Below are positions 7,935 through 17,158 of a DNA stretch of 29,716 bases, one piece after another. The position numbers and the translations under genes were made by a program. The first letter of the stretch is position 1, and every line of letters starts with the position of its first letter. Source of the stretch: JAJFUG01 sp964473155 (GTDB lineage Bacteria; Gemmatimonadota; Glassbacteria; GWA2-58-10); the NCBI GenBank assembly GCA_964473155.1, contig CAYYNT010000056.1, forward strand, positions 1-29,716. Reading direction: 5' to 3'. The notes under the pieces are model-generated. The model ran no database searches. It saw nothing but the letters and a program-made list of their open reading frames with translations, and had not been told where the DNA came from.

Positions 7935-8398
7935 GAATGCCTCCTATGGGAAAATGTATGAATGGGGCTGGTTACTTGTACCATGCGTTTATCAGAGAGT
8001 GTCTGACTCTGGGCATGACTCCGGTATTCAATACTTGTTAAGACTGACAGCCTGAGCAAATGTTCCATTCTGATGAAAGATATGCACCTGTTCCAGTATC
8101 TGAAACCACAATTCTCCAGCGCTTCGGTAATATATTAACCGGTGCAATCAGGAATAACAATTATTTTGGTGCGTACCGGAAAATGTCCCTGGAAACCAGA
8201 AGGAAGAGGCCTGATTACCGGTTGTGCGGATAAAAGCGCCAGCAGGCGTGAAAAGACAAAGATTTCATGTTCCCCCGCAAGCTGGCAAAAAAATCAAATC
8301 TCTGTACATTAAACATTAGGGCGCTTATATCGAGTCAGAAAAACCCGGACTTTTTTCAATTATTCCCCTTGCAAAGCTGGACCGGGGATAAAAAGCCA
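7935..8398. other. Divergent intergenic region between the M16 gene and mprF
   Basis: This 464-bp, relatively AT-rich stretch has no convincing gene. It holds the ribosome binding site of the M16 gene at its left edge and a candidate minus-strand promoter at 8132-8160. The frame of mprF extends upstream to 8267, but that part (MFPRKLAKKSNLC onward) does not resemble the family. I found no clear plus-strand sigma-70 promoter for mprF. Confidence 0.6.
8132..8160 (-). promoter_or_regulatory. Candidate sigma-70 promoter for the M16 gene
   Basis: On the minus strand TTGTTA (8160-8155) is separated by 17 bases from TAATAT (8137-8132). It would give a leader of about 190 nt before the M16 start at 7934. 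The consensus match is fair and the position plausible, but this is by eye only. Confidence 0.3.
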
Positions 8399-10951
8399 AT
8401 GAAAAAAATATCGGGAATGACAGGTCTCTTTTTCGCGCTGGTGCTGCTTTGCGTGGCGCTATGGGCGCTGTTGCACGAGCTCCGGCATTATCATTACCGG
8501 GATATCGTTCAGGCGGTGCACGCAATACCCGGCCCGCATATCCTGTTAGCCCTCGGATTGACTGTCCTGGATTACCTCATTCTCACCGGCTACGATACCC
8601 TGGCGTTCCGGTACATCGGGCAGAAAAATTCCTACCGGGAGATAGCCCCGGCATCGTTCCTGGCTTATTCTGTCAGCAACAACCTGGGATTTTCGCTTTT
8701 CAGCGGGACTGCCGTACGCTACCGTTTCTATTCAGCCTTGGGCATCTCCGGCCTGGACATATCAAAGATTGTGGCTTTCTGCTCACTCACCTTCTGGACA
8801 GGATTGGCCTCTGCCGGAGGGCTTTCTTTTCTGCTCAGTCCTCCTCCGTCCTCCGGAATTCTTCACGATCAGATAATTTTGGTGCGTCCTCTTGGAGCGG
8901 TTCTGCTTTCACTGCCCGCCGCATACCTGTTGTTGTGTCTGTGGAAGCGGATCCCGGTCCGGTTCAAAGGATTTGAGTTTTCTCTGCCGGGGATCAAAAC
9001 AGTAATTACGCAATTGCTCCTCGGCGCGTCGGACATCGCGCTGACAGCCATGGTGCTTTATTCACTTTTGCCATCAGGAGTTTCCATCTCCTATTTGCAT
9101 TTTCTGGGTATTTTCAACCTCGCGTTGATAATCGGTCTGATCAGTCATGTCCCCGGAGGCCTCGGCGTATTCGAGACCGCAATTCTCCTTCTTCTGCCGC
9201 CCGAGGCGAAAGGGACCGGAGTTGTAGGCGCCTTGCTGGTTTTCAGGGCCGTTTACTACCTTCTTCCCCTGATTCTGGCCTCGATTTCAATCACCGGCGT
9301 CGAGCTGTACACCAGGCGGCAGACAGTCGGGATGGTGGCCCGGAAAGCCGGTGGAATTGTCAGTTTTCTGCTGCCGCATTTTCTGGCTGTCACGACTTTC
9401 CTGGGTGGAGTGGTGCTTCTATTTTCCGGGGCCACGCCGACAATCCACGGCCGTCTTACCTGGCTCAACCAGTTTCTGCCCCTGACCGTGATCGAGGTTA
9501 CGCATTTCCTTTCCGGTCTGACCGGAGCGGCGCTGTTGATCCTGGCCCGAGGGATTCAGCGCAGGCTCGATTCCGCTTACCATACAAGCCTGCTCCTGCT
9601 GTTGCTCGGAGCGCTCTGGGCGCTTCTGAAGGGATTTGATTATGAGGAGGCGGGAATCCTGATGCTGTTTTTCCTGCTTCTGTCGAGCAGCCGAAAGCAG
9701 TTTTTCCGCAGGGCCTCGCTGACGAGCGTGCGTTTTTCTCCGGGCTGGGTCCTGCTTGTGGGCGTGGCGCTGGCCTGTGCAGGCTGGATTGGCCTGTTTT
9801 CTTACAAGCATATCGAGTACTCGCACGACTTATGGTGGCGCTGGACCCTGTTTGGCGACGCGTCACGATTTATGCGGGCCGAGATGGGAATTGCCTCGAT
9901 AACGATTCTCTTTATCCTGGCCAGGCTGTTCAGGCCCGCCCCGGTATCCCCCGCCCTTCCGTCTGCCGAAGAGCTGGAACTCGCCCGCACGATCATCGCC
10001 AGAACTTCTGACACGAGAGGATTCCTGGCTTTGCTGGGCGACAAATCCCTCCTTCTCAGCGAAAGCAGGCAGTCTTTCATCATGTACGGGGTGACAAAAA
10101 GGAGCTGGGTGGCGATGGGCGATCCGGTCGGCTGGAAGGAAGATGCCAGAGAGCTGATCTGGAACTTTCGCGAGATGTCGCATCTTCACGATGGATGGGC
10201 GGTGTTTTATCAGGTGCGGCCTGAAAATCTGCCCTTGTACCTCGACCTTGGATTGAGCCTGGTCAAGCTGGGTGAGGAAGGGCGCGTTCCATTGGCCGAT
10301 TTTTCTCTGGAAGGTTCTTCACACAAAAAATTCAGGCAGTATGTCAGCGCAATGGAGAGGGAAGGGGGGATGTTCGAAATTGTACCCGCAGACAAAACCA
10401 TCAATCTGCTGACTGAACTCAAGAATGTTTCCGATGACTGGTTGAAATATAAGCATACCAGCGAGAAAAGGTTTTCGCTCGGGTTCTTTGACCGTCAGTA
10501 TCTATGCTGCCAGCCTGTCGCGGTGGTCCGCCGGAACGGACGGATCATTGCTTTCGCGAATGTGTTGCATACCGGTATGAAGGAGGAGATATCGGTCGAT
10601 CTGATGCGCTATGTCAAGGACGCTCCGGAAGGAACGATGGATTATCTTTTCGTAAAACTGTTGCTCTGGGGAAAAGAGGAGGGCTTCGGTCATTTCAACC
10701 TGGGCATGGCCCCTCTTTCAGGGCTGGAAAACCGGTCTCTGGCGCCGCTCTGGAACCAGGCCGGCGCGCTGATGTTCCGGCATGGCGAACACTTTTACAA
10801 TTTCCAGGGCCTGCGCCACTATAAGGAAAAATTCCATCCCGTCTGGGAGCCGCGCTACCTGGCTTCGCCCGGAGGTTTGGCTCTGCCGCGAATCCTGACC
10901 AATATATCAGAGTTGATCAGCGGCGGTCTTCTCGGGGCAATCACCCGTTGA
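8399..10951 (+). CDS. mprF: Bifunctional aminoacyl-phosphatidylglycerol synthase/flippase MprF
   Basis: The 850-residue product has an N-terminal flippase half of many hydrophobic helices (about residues 1-500, including PGGLGVFETAILLLLP, a signature of this domain). A cytosolic synthase half (DUF2156/GNAT-like, about 540-840) follows, with VAMGDPVGW near residue 575 and FNLGMAPLSGL. MprF transfers lysine or alanine from aminoacyl-tRNA to phosphatidylglycerol and flips the product, lowering surface charge and giving resistance to cationic peptides. The ATG at 8399 is chosen because family homology begins there; the Shine-Dalgarno is weak. The length is normal for full two-domain MprF. The amino acid used cannot be told from the sequence. 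It converges with serS. Confidence 0.95.
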   Translation: MKKISGMTGLFFALVLLCVALWALLHELRHYHYRDIVQAVHAIPGPHILLALGLTVLDYLILTGYDTLAFRYIGQKNSYREIAPASFLAYSVSNNLGFSLFSGTAVRYRFYSALGISGLDISKIVAFCSLTFWTGLASAGGLSFLLSPPPSSGILHDQIILVRPLGAVLLSLPAAYLLLCLWKRIPVRFKGFEFSLPGIKTVITQLLLGASDIALTAMVLYSLLPSGVSISYLHFLGIFNLALIIGLISHVPGGLGVFETAILLLLPPEAKGTGVVGALLVFRAVYYLLPLILASISITGVELYTRRQTVGMVARKAGGIVSFLLPHFLAVTTFLGGVVLLFSGATPTIHGRLTWLNQFLPLTVIEVTHFLSGLTGAALLILARGIQRRLDSAYHTSLLLLLLGALWALLKGFDYEEAGILMLFFLLLSSSRKQFFRRASLTSVRFSPGWVLLVGVALACAGWIGLFSYKHIEYSHDLWWRWTLFGDASRFMRAEMGIASITILFILARLFRPAPVSPALPSAEELELARTIIARTSDTRGFLALLGDKSLLLSESRQSFIMYGVTKRSWVAMGDPVGWKEDARELIWNFREMSHLHDGWAVFYQVRPENLPLYLDLGLSLVKLGEEGRVPLADFSLEGSSHKKFRQYVSAMEREGGMFEIVPADKTINLLTELKNVSDDWLKYKHTSEKRFSLGFFDRQYLCCQPVAVVRRNGRIIAFANVLHTGMKEEISVDLMRYVKDAPEGTMDYLFVKLLLWGKEEGFGHFNLGMAPLSGLENRSLAPLWNQAGALMFRHGEHFYNFQGLRHYKEKFHPVWEPRYLASPGGLALPRILTNISELISGGLLGAITR

Positions 10952-11059
10952 CGGCCATCCGGGAACAGGAGCGCATGCTCTGTTCACAGGCGCTGAATAA
11001 TCATTTTTTTCGAGGGGAAGAAGGGAAACTGCATCAAACCTGATTTTGAGCAATTAAGA

Positions 11060-11090
11060 GGGCCGTCCACCATAATAAGTGAGACGGCCC
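11060..11090. terminator. Bidirectional terminator between mprF and serS
   Basis: GGGCCGTC (11060-11067) pairs exactly with GACGGCCC (11083-11090) around a 15-nt loop. It sits between the convergent mprF and serS stops. AT-rich sequence flanks both sides (ATAATTAT on the right, TTAATTG when read leftward), giving weak U-tracts in both directions. Confidence 0.65.
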
Positions 11091-11118
11091 GCATAATTAT
11101 CAGTAAACGAGTTTTTTG

Positions 11119-12390
11119 TCACCCTATTTTTGTCATGCCGCGCATATAGGGACGCAGGGCCTCGGGCACTGTCACCGTGCCGTCCGGGTTCTGGTAGTTC
11201 TCCAGGATCGCGATAACCGTGCGTGGCAGGGCCAGGCCGCTGCCGTTCAGTGTGTGCACGAACTCAGGCTTGGCCCCCGGTCCGGGACGGAACCTGATCC
11301 CGGCGCGCCGGGCCTGGAAATCCTCGAAATTGCTGCACGAGCTGACTTCCAGGTACTTGCCCACCCCCGCTGCCCAGACCTCGAGGTCGTAGCACTTGGC
11401 CGCGGAGAAACTGATGTCCGCGCTGCAGAGCGAGATCACGCGGTAGGGCAGGCCCAGCGCCTGGAGCACGTCCTCGGCGTTGCCCACCAGGCTTTCCAGC
11501 TCATCGTAGCTGGTCTCCGGCCGCACGAACTTGACCATTTCCACCTTGTCGAACTGGTGCACCCGGATCAGTCCGCGCGTGTCCTTGCCGTAGCTGCCCG
11601 CCTCGCGGCGGAAACAGGGGGTGTAGGCGGTGTAGTAGACCGGCAGCCGCTCACCGTCAAGGATTTCCTCGCGGTGAAGGTTGGTCACCGGGACCTCGGC
11701 CGTGGGGATAAGGAACATGTCATCCGCCTCCAGGCGGTACATGTCCTCCTCCATCTTGGGCAACTGGCCCGTGCCGGTCATGCAGTCGCGGCTGACCACG
11801 AAAGGCGGGAATATCTCGCGGTAGCCGTGCTTTTCCACGTGCATGTCGATCATGAACGCGACCAGGGCGCGCTGAAGCATGGCCCCCGGTCCACAGAACA
11901 CGATAAACCCGCTGCCCGAGAGCTTGGCCCCGCGCTGAAGGTCGATTATTCCGAGGCGCTCGCCGATCTCCCAGTGGGCCAGCGGCTGCCAGGAAAAGTC
12001 ACGCGGGACGCCCCAGCGCCGCACCTCGACATTGTCCGCCTCGCTTGTCCCAACCGGGGTGCTGGAGTGCGGAAGGTTGGGCACGCGCAGAAGGAACTGC
12101 CCGATCGCAGGCTCAAGTTCCTGGAGCCTGGCATCCAGTTCCTTGACCCTGGCGGACAGGGCGCGCATCGCCTCCACGAGTTGCGGATCTGGCTTGCCGC
12201 CTTTTTTGGACTCGGCCATGCGCTGATTGGCCTGGTTGCGTTCGGCTTTCAGGCTTTCGGACTCGGCGAGAAGGCCGCGCCGCTCCTCATCCAGCCGCAG
12301 CAGCTCATCCAGGTCGATCTTCGCGCGTTTCGCGGCCAGGCCGCGGGCCACCAGTTCGTGGTTCTGACGGATGAATCGGAGGTCAAGCAT
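11119..12390 (-). CDS. serS: Seryl-tRNA synthetase
   Basis: The product has 423 residues, the usual length. Residues 1-100 form the N-terminal tRNA-binding coiled coil (MLDLRFIRQNHELV, then the charged heptads to ERNQANQRMAE). The class II core shows TAEVP at 230-234, motif 2 at 258-280 (TPCFRREAGSYGKDTRG) and motif 3 at 383-391 (GSGLALPRT). It charges tRNA-Ser, and also tRNA-Sec if present, in the cytoplasm. The start ATG has AAGGAGA eight bases upstream. It lies 48 bp downstream of a glycosyltransferase gene in the same direction, so a housekeeping gene may be transcribed from the glycan arm, though a local promoter is possible. No T-box leader is visible in the short gap. Confidence 0.98.
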   Translation of the reverse strand: MLDLRFIRQNHELVARGLAAKRAKIDLDELLRLDEERRGLLAESESLKAERNQANQRMAESKKGGKPDPQLVEAMRALSARVKELDARLQELEPAIGQFLLRVPNLPHSSTPVGTSEADNVEVRRWGVPRDFSWQPLAHWEIGERLGIIDLQRGAKLSGSGFIVFCGPGAMLQRALVAFMIDMHVEKHGYREIFPPFVVSRDCMTGTGQLPKMEEDMYRLEADDMFLIPTAEVPVTNLHREEILDGERLPVYYTAYTPCFRREAGSYGKDTRGLIRVHQFDKVEMVKFVRPETSYDELESLVGNAEDVLQALGLPYRVISLCSADISFSAAKCYDLEVWAAGVGKYLEVSSCSNFEDFQARRAGIRFRPGPGAKPEFVHTLNGSGLALPRTVIAILENYQNPDGTVTVPEALRPYMRGMTKIG

Positions 12391-12438
12391 GGTATTCGGT
12401 CTCCTTGTTTCTTATCGTTTCCGGGGCCGGATGACGCC

Positions 12439-13713
12439 TCAGGCGGAAAGAGCGGCCTGCCGCAGCGTCCCCCTTGAACGTGTCTGGTCCTCGTCCAGAA
12501 GCTGACGGAACAATTTTTCGAGCTTGCCCGACTGTTCCGTGCGGGAGAAATTGCCGAGCACGAACCGGCGGCCGTTTTCACCGCACTGACGGCAGAGGGC
12601 GGGATCCTCGTACAGACGGATGATGGCGTCGCTCATCTCGTAGAAATTCTCGGGCGGCGCCCAGATTCCGGCCCCGGCGGATTCAAAAATCCGCCGCGCC
12701 TCCCCGTCCACCGAAAGGATTATCGGTTTGCCGCAGGCCATGAAATCGAACATCTTCGAGGGGATGAACGAATTGAACACCGGATCGTCCTTGAGCGAGA
12801 CGAGCAGGACATCCGAGATGTTCAGATACTGGTTGATATGGTTGACCGGAACCTGCGGGTGGAAAAAGACGTTGTTCAGGCGCAGTCCCGCGGTCAGCTC
12901 GATCAGGCTTTTTTTCATCGGCCCGTCGCCGATGAACAGGAGGGCGATTTTGGAATAATGCCGGAGCAGCTTGGCCGCATGTATCAGCGACCAGAGACCC
13001 TGCGCGATGCCGAGCGTGCCGGCGAAAGTGACGATGAAACGTCCCTCCAGCCCCAGGCTGCGCTTTAGCTCGTTTTCGGGTTCAAGCGGGCGGAAGATTT
13101 CCTCGACCGTGCCGTTCGGAATGTAGTGAATCCGACCGCGGTCCCCGCCATGGCTGGCGATATAGTCGCAGAACCCGCGCGTAACCGCGATTATGGCCGC
13201 GGCATTCTTGTACAGGATGCGCTCGATCTTTTCGGCCAGGAAGATGATCCGCTTGTTCGACAGCTCGCCCAGGGCCGTGGCCGCGGCGGGCCAGAGGTCG
13301 CGCACATCCAGCACGAACCGTCCGCGCTTGAATATCGAGAGCAGGTAGCCGCTCACCCCCACGAACAGCGGCGGGCTGGTGGCGAAAATGATGTCATAGC
13401 GCCCGCGGTCCAGAAGCCCGGCGAAAAAGCTCATCACCATGTAGGACAGGTAGAACAGGATGCGGTTGAGGAAATTCTTTTTCTGCCTGGCCCAGACCCA
13501 GACCCGGGTTACGCTGATGCTGTCCACCTCTTCCCGGATGAACAGCCGTCCCTGGTACTGCTCGTGGATGATGCCGATGGGATGGTTGGGGACCTCGGTG
13601 ATGACCGTGACCTCATGCCCGCATTTGATCAGGTTGCGGGCAAACTCGTAGATGCGGGTCTGGGTGGCCCCCACCTCGGGATAAAAATACTGGGTCAGCA
13701 TCAGAATCTTCAT
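12439..13713 (-). CDS. Glycosyltransferase family 4, WbuB-like
   Basis: The 424-residue product starts with MKILMLTQYFYPEVGATQTRIYEFARNL, the pattern of WbuB/WbpH-type GT4 enzymes that transfer N-acetyl-fucosamine-like amino sugars in O-antigen assembly. It includes FVLDVRDLWP, the phosphate-binding VTFAGTLGIAQGL at the start of the C-terminal Rossmann domain, and NSFIPSKMFDFMACGKPIILS as the donor-binding loop. A GT-B fold is expected, working at the cytoplasmic face of the membrane on a lipid-linked acceptor. The actual sugar cannot be inferred safely. It lies between another GT4 gene and serS on the same strand. The ribosome binding site (AGGCGG close to the ATG) is modest. Confidence 0.88.
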   Translation of the reverse strand: MKILMLTQYFYPEVGATQTRIYEFARNLIKCGHEVTVITEVPNHPIGIIHEQYQGRLFIREEVDSISVTRVWVWARQKKNFLNRILFYLSYMVMSFFAGLLDRGRYDIIFATSPPLFVGVSGYLLSIFKRGRFVLDVRDLWPAAATALGELSNKRIIFLAEKIERILYKNAAAIIAVTRGFCDYIASHGGDRGRIHYIPNGTVEEIFRPLEPENELKRSLGLEGRFIVTFAGTLGIAQGLWSLIHAAKLLRHYSKIALLFIGDGPMKKSLIELTAGLRLNNVFFHPQVPVNHINQYLNISDVLLVSLKDDPVFNSFIPSKMFDFMACGKPIILSVDGEARRIFESAGAGIWAPPENFYEMSDAIIRLYEDPALCRQCGENGRRFVLGNFSRTEQSGKLEKLFRQLLDEDQTRSRGTLRQAALSA

Positions 13714-13840
13714 CGGGCCGCCTGGCTTGAATCACGGGCTTTAGTGCCCCGGAACTGCCTTGCATACGGAAACTTAACTTAATCCAGCCGGGCGGGCTTG
13801 TCAATGCGGATGCGGGTTTGAGGCCGGTGAGCGGAGAATT

Positions 13841-14938
13841 TTAGTGGGCAAGTGAATGGTAAAGCCCGGCCAGGACCCGGGCGCTCGTTTCAGGATGATA
13901 GCACAGCCTGGCTTTCTCGCGGTTGGCCGCGCCCATCTTTTGCCGCAGATCAGGGTTGCGCAGCAACAGCTCGAGGCGACCGGCGAGGGTCCGGCAGTCT
14001 CCCGCCGGGACAAGGTAACCGTTGACCCCGTCCTGGACCGCGTCCGGGACCCCCCCCACCGGAGTCACAACGACCGGAAGGCCCGCGGCCATGGCCTCGA
14101 GCATGGCTATCGGAAGGCCCTCCTCGTGCGACGGCAGCACGAAAACGGCCGCATCGGCAAGCGCCCCGGCGACTTCCCCACTCGAAACTTCCCCGCGAAA
14201 CGATACATTCCTCAACCCCATAGCTTGAGCCTGCGCCCGGTGGCTTTCCAGTTCGAGGTCTTCACCGGATTCCCCCAAAAGGACAAGCGGATTGTCCAGG
14301 CCCCGCTCCCGGAGCAGCCTGACCGCCTCGAACAGCTCAGGGACGCCTTTGTAGCCGCAGAGCAGGCCGGAAAAAACCATGTTCCGATTCTTTCCGGGGC
14401 TGCTCCCGGCATCGAAGAACTCCTCGGCCGGGCAGTTCGGGACAGTTTCAATGCGCGAACTGGTGACAGCGGAGAAAAAAGCGCTCCAGCGCGGCGAGAC
14501 TGTCACGATTGCGCCCGCCCGGTCCAGACAAAAACGGATGAACCAGCGGCAGCGGCTTCCTTTGTAGAAAGCTTCGAAATTTCCACTGTGAATATGAAGG
14601 ATTGTCCGGACGGCAGCAACGCGGCAAAACAGCGCCATGGCTGCTTTTTCAAAGAAAGAGCCGGATGAGGAGGCGTGAATGTGGGCCAGCGACGGGCGAT
14701 AACGGACAAGGGCGAGGATCAGGCGGGCCAGGCGAAAGCAGGCGCGCAGAAGACGGTAGAGAGCCGGGCGCCGCTTTCCGACGGCCGCTCCAGTATCAAG
14801 GTTTAACAGTTTGAATTCCCTGGAAAGAGCGGAGCTTGTCATCTGGAACCTGACGAACGAGGCGATCCCGCCCACGTATCTGGCGGGATCAGGGCCGACA
14901 ACCAGGATACGTAAAAGATTACGGGGTGCAGAGGTCAA
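13841..14938 (-). CDS. Glycosyltransferase family 4
   Basis: The 365-residue GT-B enzyme has N-terminal RILVVGPDPARYVGGIASF (glycine-rich acceptor-side loop), central IVTVSPRW and NMVFSGLLCGYKGVPELFEAV, and the GT4 donor motif EEGLPIAMLEAMAAGLPVV (E-x7-E) followed by VGGVPDAVQDGVNG. It probably uses a nucleotide sugar to extend the lipid-linked glycan. The start is a TTG at 14936-14938 with GAGGCAAGG just upstream; no better ATG lies at the family's N-terminus. It is the first gene of the minus-strand arm, divergent from asnB across about 200 bp of AT-rich DNA. The exact sugar specificity is unknown. Confidence 0.88.
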   Translation of the reverse strand: MTSAPRNLLRILVVGPDPARYVGGIASFVRFQMTSSALSREFKLLNLDTGAAVGKRRPALYRLLRACFRLARLILALVRYRPSLAHIHASSSGSFFEKAAMALFCRVAAVRTILHIHSGNFEAFYKGSRCRWFIRFCLDRAGAIVTVSPRWSAFFSAVTSSRIETVPNCPAEEFFDAGSSPGKNRNMVFSGLLCGYKGVPELFEAVRLLRERGLDNPLVLLGESGEDLELESHRAQAQAMGLRNVSFRGEVSSGEVAGALADAAVFVLPSHEEGLPIAMLEAMAAGLPVVVTPVGGVPDAVQDGVNGYLVPAGDCRTLAGRLELLLRNPDLRQKMGAANREKARLCYHPETSARVLAGLYHSLAH

Positions 14939-15142
14939 AACCTTGCCTCACGCTGAATCATTGAGTATGCGGATTGAGGAACTGCATGACCGAGAGAGTA
15001 TAATTTAATAATTATCCCATAAAATCAAGCTTTTCACGAGAAGGGCGTCTCCCGGACAGATTAGAATTCCCTTGTCAGATACGGTTGTATGGATAAATTT
15101 GTGGTAGAAGTAGTTACAGTATAAAACCGGGAGAAATTGAAG
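14939..15142. promoter_or_regulatory. Divergent control region of the glycan locus
   Basis: This 204-bp stretch is visibly AT-rich compared with the coding DNA on both sides (for example TAATTATTAAATTATACTC read on the minus strand) and must contain the promoters of both arms. I see candidate -10 sequences (TATACT on the minus strand near 15000, TATAAA at 15120-15125) but no -35 with ideal spacing, so no precise promoter is claimed. No known regulator site or riboswitch is recognised. Confidence 0.4.
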
Positions 15143-17029
15143 ATGTGTGGGATAGTCGGATATACGGATGAGTTTGATCGCGGCGGAGAGGCCCTTCTGC
15201 GCCGGATGATGAGCCTGGTGGCTCATCGCGGCCCGGATGACGAGGGGCTGTACCGGGACAGCCGGGTAAGCCTGGGCATGCGGCGTTTGTCGATCATAGA
15301 TCCGCCGGGCGGACACCAGCCCAAGATCACGGCAGACAAAAGGTTCGTGCTTGTTTTCAACGGAGAAATCTATAATTTTCGCGAGTTGAAAGAAAGGCTG
15401 ATCCGCCGTGGAGTGAAATTCACCACGGAATCGGACTCCGAGGCACTTCTCTACTGGCTGGCGGAATTCGGCGAGAGTGGTCTGGCCGAGCTTAACGGCA
15501 TGTTCGCCCTGGCGTTCTGGGACACATGCGGCCGACGCCTTCTGCTGGCCCGCGACAGGCTGGGAATAAAGCCGCTCTATTACACACTTACCGGCGGGGC
15601 GCTGGCTTTCGCCTCGGAGATAAAGGCGCTCCTGCCCCTGCTTGGACGGCCCGAGCCGGAGCGTAAGGCGATATTCGAATACCTGACTTTCCAGAACATA
15701 ATCGGAGAGAAATCATTTTTCCACGGCGTGAACAAGCTCCTGCCCGGATGCTGGCTGCGCTGGTCTCCTGCCGGAATCAGCCGGGGGAGGTTCTGGGATC
15801 TGGTTTTTCCACGCGACTGGAAGGGAGATTTCGAGCAGGCGCGGCAGGAATATGTCCAGACGCTCGATGAATCTATCGAACGCCATCTTATTTCCGATGT
15901 CCCGGTGGGGGCGTATCTCAGCGGGGGGTTCGATTCCGCGATAGTTGCCACCGCGGCGTCGGGCCATATGTCAGGCCGGATGAACGTTTTCAACGGCGCA
16001 TTCACTGATTCGGCCTGGTACGATGAGCGGGCCGGGTCAAGGGCCGTGGCCGCGAAGATCGGCGCAGAGGCCCGCGAGGTGGAGATAACGCCACAGGATT
16101 ACCGGGAGCATATCGGCCGGGTCGTCTATCACCTGGACGAACCGACCCTGGGCAGCGGCGCCCTGCCCCAGTTCATGGTCAGCCGCCTGGTCAGCCGTCA
16201 CGTCAAGGTGGTCCTCACCGGGCACGGAGGCGATGAGCTGTTCGCCGGATACCCGCTTTTCAAGGTGGCGCAGTTGCGCGAGAGGCTCAGGTCGAACCCG
16301 GCGGGACTGGGGAGCCTGCTGTGGAACCTGAAGAAGCAGGAATGGGTGAGGGTGTTGTATTACGGTATATATCCGCTGCTGTATCCGGAAATAGGTTACG
16401 GGGTGGCGATTGTAATCCCCCGGCGGAAGCGCGGCGGTATTCTGCACCGGGATTTTCTGGATCAGAACAAAGGTTTCGAGCCGCTGGAGGCGTTCCGGGA
16501 GATGTTCTACGGGAAAGACTACACCCCGGGAGAGCGGATGGTGGCCTGGTACGTGAAGACTTATCTGCCGACACTCCTGATACAGGAGGACAAAGTCGGC
16601 ATGGCCCATTCAATCGAGGCCCGGACTCCGTTGTGCGACAACCGGATGCTCGACCTGTCGCTTCGGCTCCCTCTGGACCTCAAGCTCCACGGCGGCAGTC
16701 TTAAAGCCCTGCCGAAAGAGGCGTTCAAATCCAGGCTGCCTGAGGTGCTTTACCACCTGCCGAAAAGGGGCTTCCCCACGCCTTTCGCCCGCTGGTACCG
16801 CCAGGAACCGCTCCGCGGCATGATGGAGGACCTGCTGTTCGGCGCAAAAGCCAGACAGCGGGGGGTGTTCAACTGCGCGGCCCTGGAAAAAGAGTTCAGG
16901 CGCAACCTGGCCTCCGGTTCGGATGGTCTTTTCGATTTCAGCCGCGCCCGGCTTATGCATTCGGCCAGCCTGGTCGAGCTGTGGTTCAGGACATTTGTCG
17001 ATCCGGTCGAGGCCGGACCGCTGGGTTGA
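15143..17029 (+). CDS. asnB: Glutamine-dependent asparagine synthase-type amidotransferase
   Basis: The 628-residue product begins MCGIVGY, and the start at 15143 is fixed because Cys2 must become the N-terminal nucleophile of the class II glutaminase domain. An upstream in-frame TTG would bury it. AHRGPDDEG, RLSIIDPPGGHQP and NGEIYNF complete that domain. The synthase domain has the PP-loop SGGFDS at 260-265 and VVLTGHGGDELFAGYP. Enzymes of this size in glycan loci may make asparagine or amidate a sugar carboxyl or other surface-glycan group; proteins of this length also occur in exosortase-linked clusters, but no exosortase is present here. The context favours glycan amidation over bulk asparagine synthesis, as an inference. 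GGGAG lies nine bases before the ATG. Confidence 0.92.
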   Translation: MCGIVGYTDEFDRGGEALLRRMMSLVAHRGPDDEGLYRDSRVSLGMRRLSIIDPPGGHQPKITADKRFVLVFNGEIYNFRELKERLIRRGVKFTTESDSEALLYWLAEFGESGLAELNGMFALAFWDTCGRRLLLARDRLGIKPLYYTLTGGALAFASEIKALLPLLGRPEPERKAIFEYLTFQNIIGEKSFFHGVNKLLPGCWLRWSPAGISRGRFWDLVFPRDWKGDFEQARQEYVQTLDESIERHLISDVPVGAYLSGGFDSAIVATAASGHMSGRMNVFNGAFTDSAWYDERAGSRAVAAKIGAEAREVEITPQDYREHIGRVVYHLDEPTLGSGALPQFMVSRLVSRHVKVVLTGHGGDELFAGYPLFKVAQLRERLRSNPAGLGSLLWNLKKQEWVRVLYYGIYPLLYPEIGYGVAIVIPRRKRGGILHRDFLDQNKGFEPLEAFREMFYGKDYTPGERMVAWYVKTYLPTLLIQEDKVGMAHSIEARTPLCDNRMLDLSLRLPLDLKLHGGSLKALPKEAFKSRLPEVLYHLPKRGFPTPFARWYRQEPLRGMMEDLLFGAKARQRGVFNCAALEKEFRRNLASGSDGLFDFSRARLMHSASLVELWFRTFVDPVEAGPLG

Positions 17030-17083
17030 AACCACAGCGACACCGGCCCCCCCCTCCGGGACGGCCAGTTCAGTGCAATTGAT

Positions 17084-17113
17084 TTGCGGGGGCTTCGGGC
17101 GGCGCGCTATATT
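17084..17113 (+). promoter_or_regulatory. Candidate sigma-70 promoter before the methyltransferase gene
   Basis: TTGCGG (17084-17089) is followed after 18 bases by TATATT (17108-17113), inside a GC-rich gap between asnB and the methyltransferase. Its -10 is the only AT-rich hexamer in the region. It would give a short leader before the ATG at 17159. Confidence 0.35.
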
Positions 17114-17158
17114 TGATAGGAATTTTTCGAATAAAGAATCCTGCGAGGAGTAGGGTTG

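Noticed and set aside
11116..12477. Plus-strand open frame of 453 codons opposite serS
   Set aside because: It lies antisense to an intact serS with all class II motifs; its composition reflects GC-rich codons on the other strand.
15927..15937. GGTTCGATTCC, matching a tRNA T-arm
   Set aside because: It lies in the SGGFDS codons of asnB and no acceptor, D or anticodon arm fits around it.
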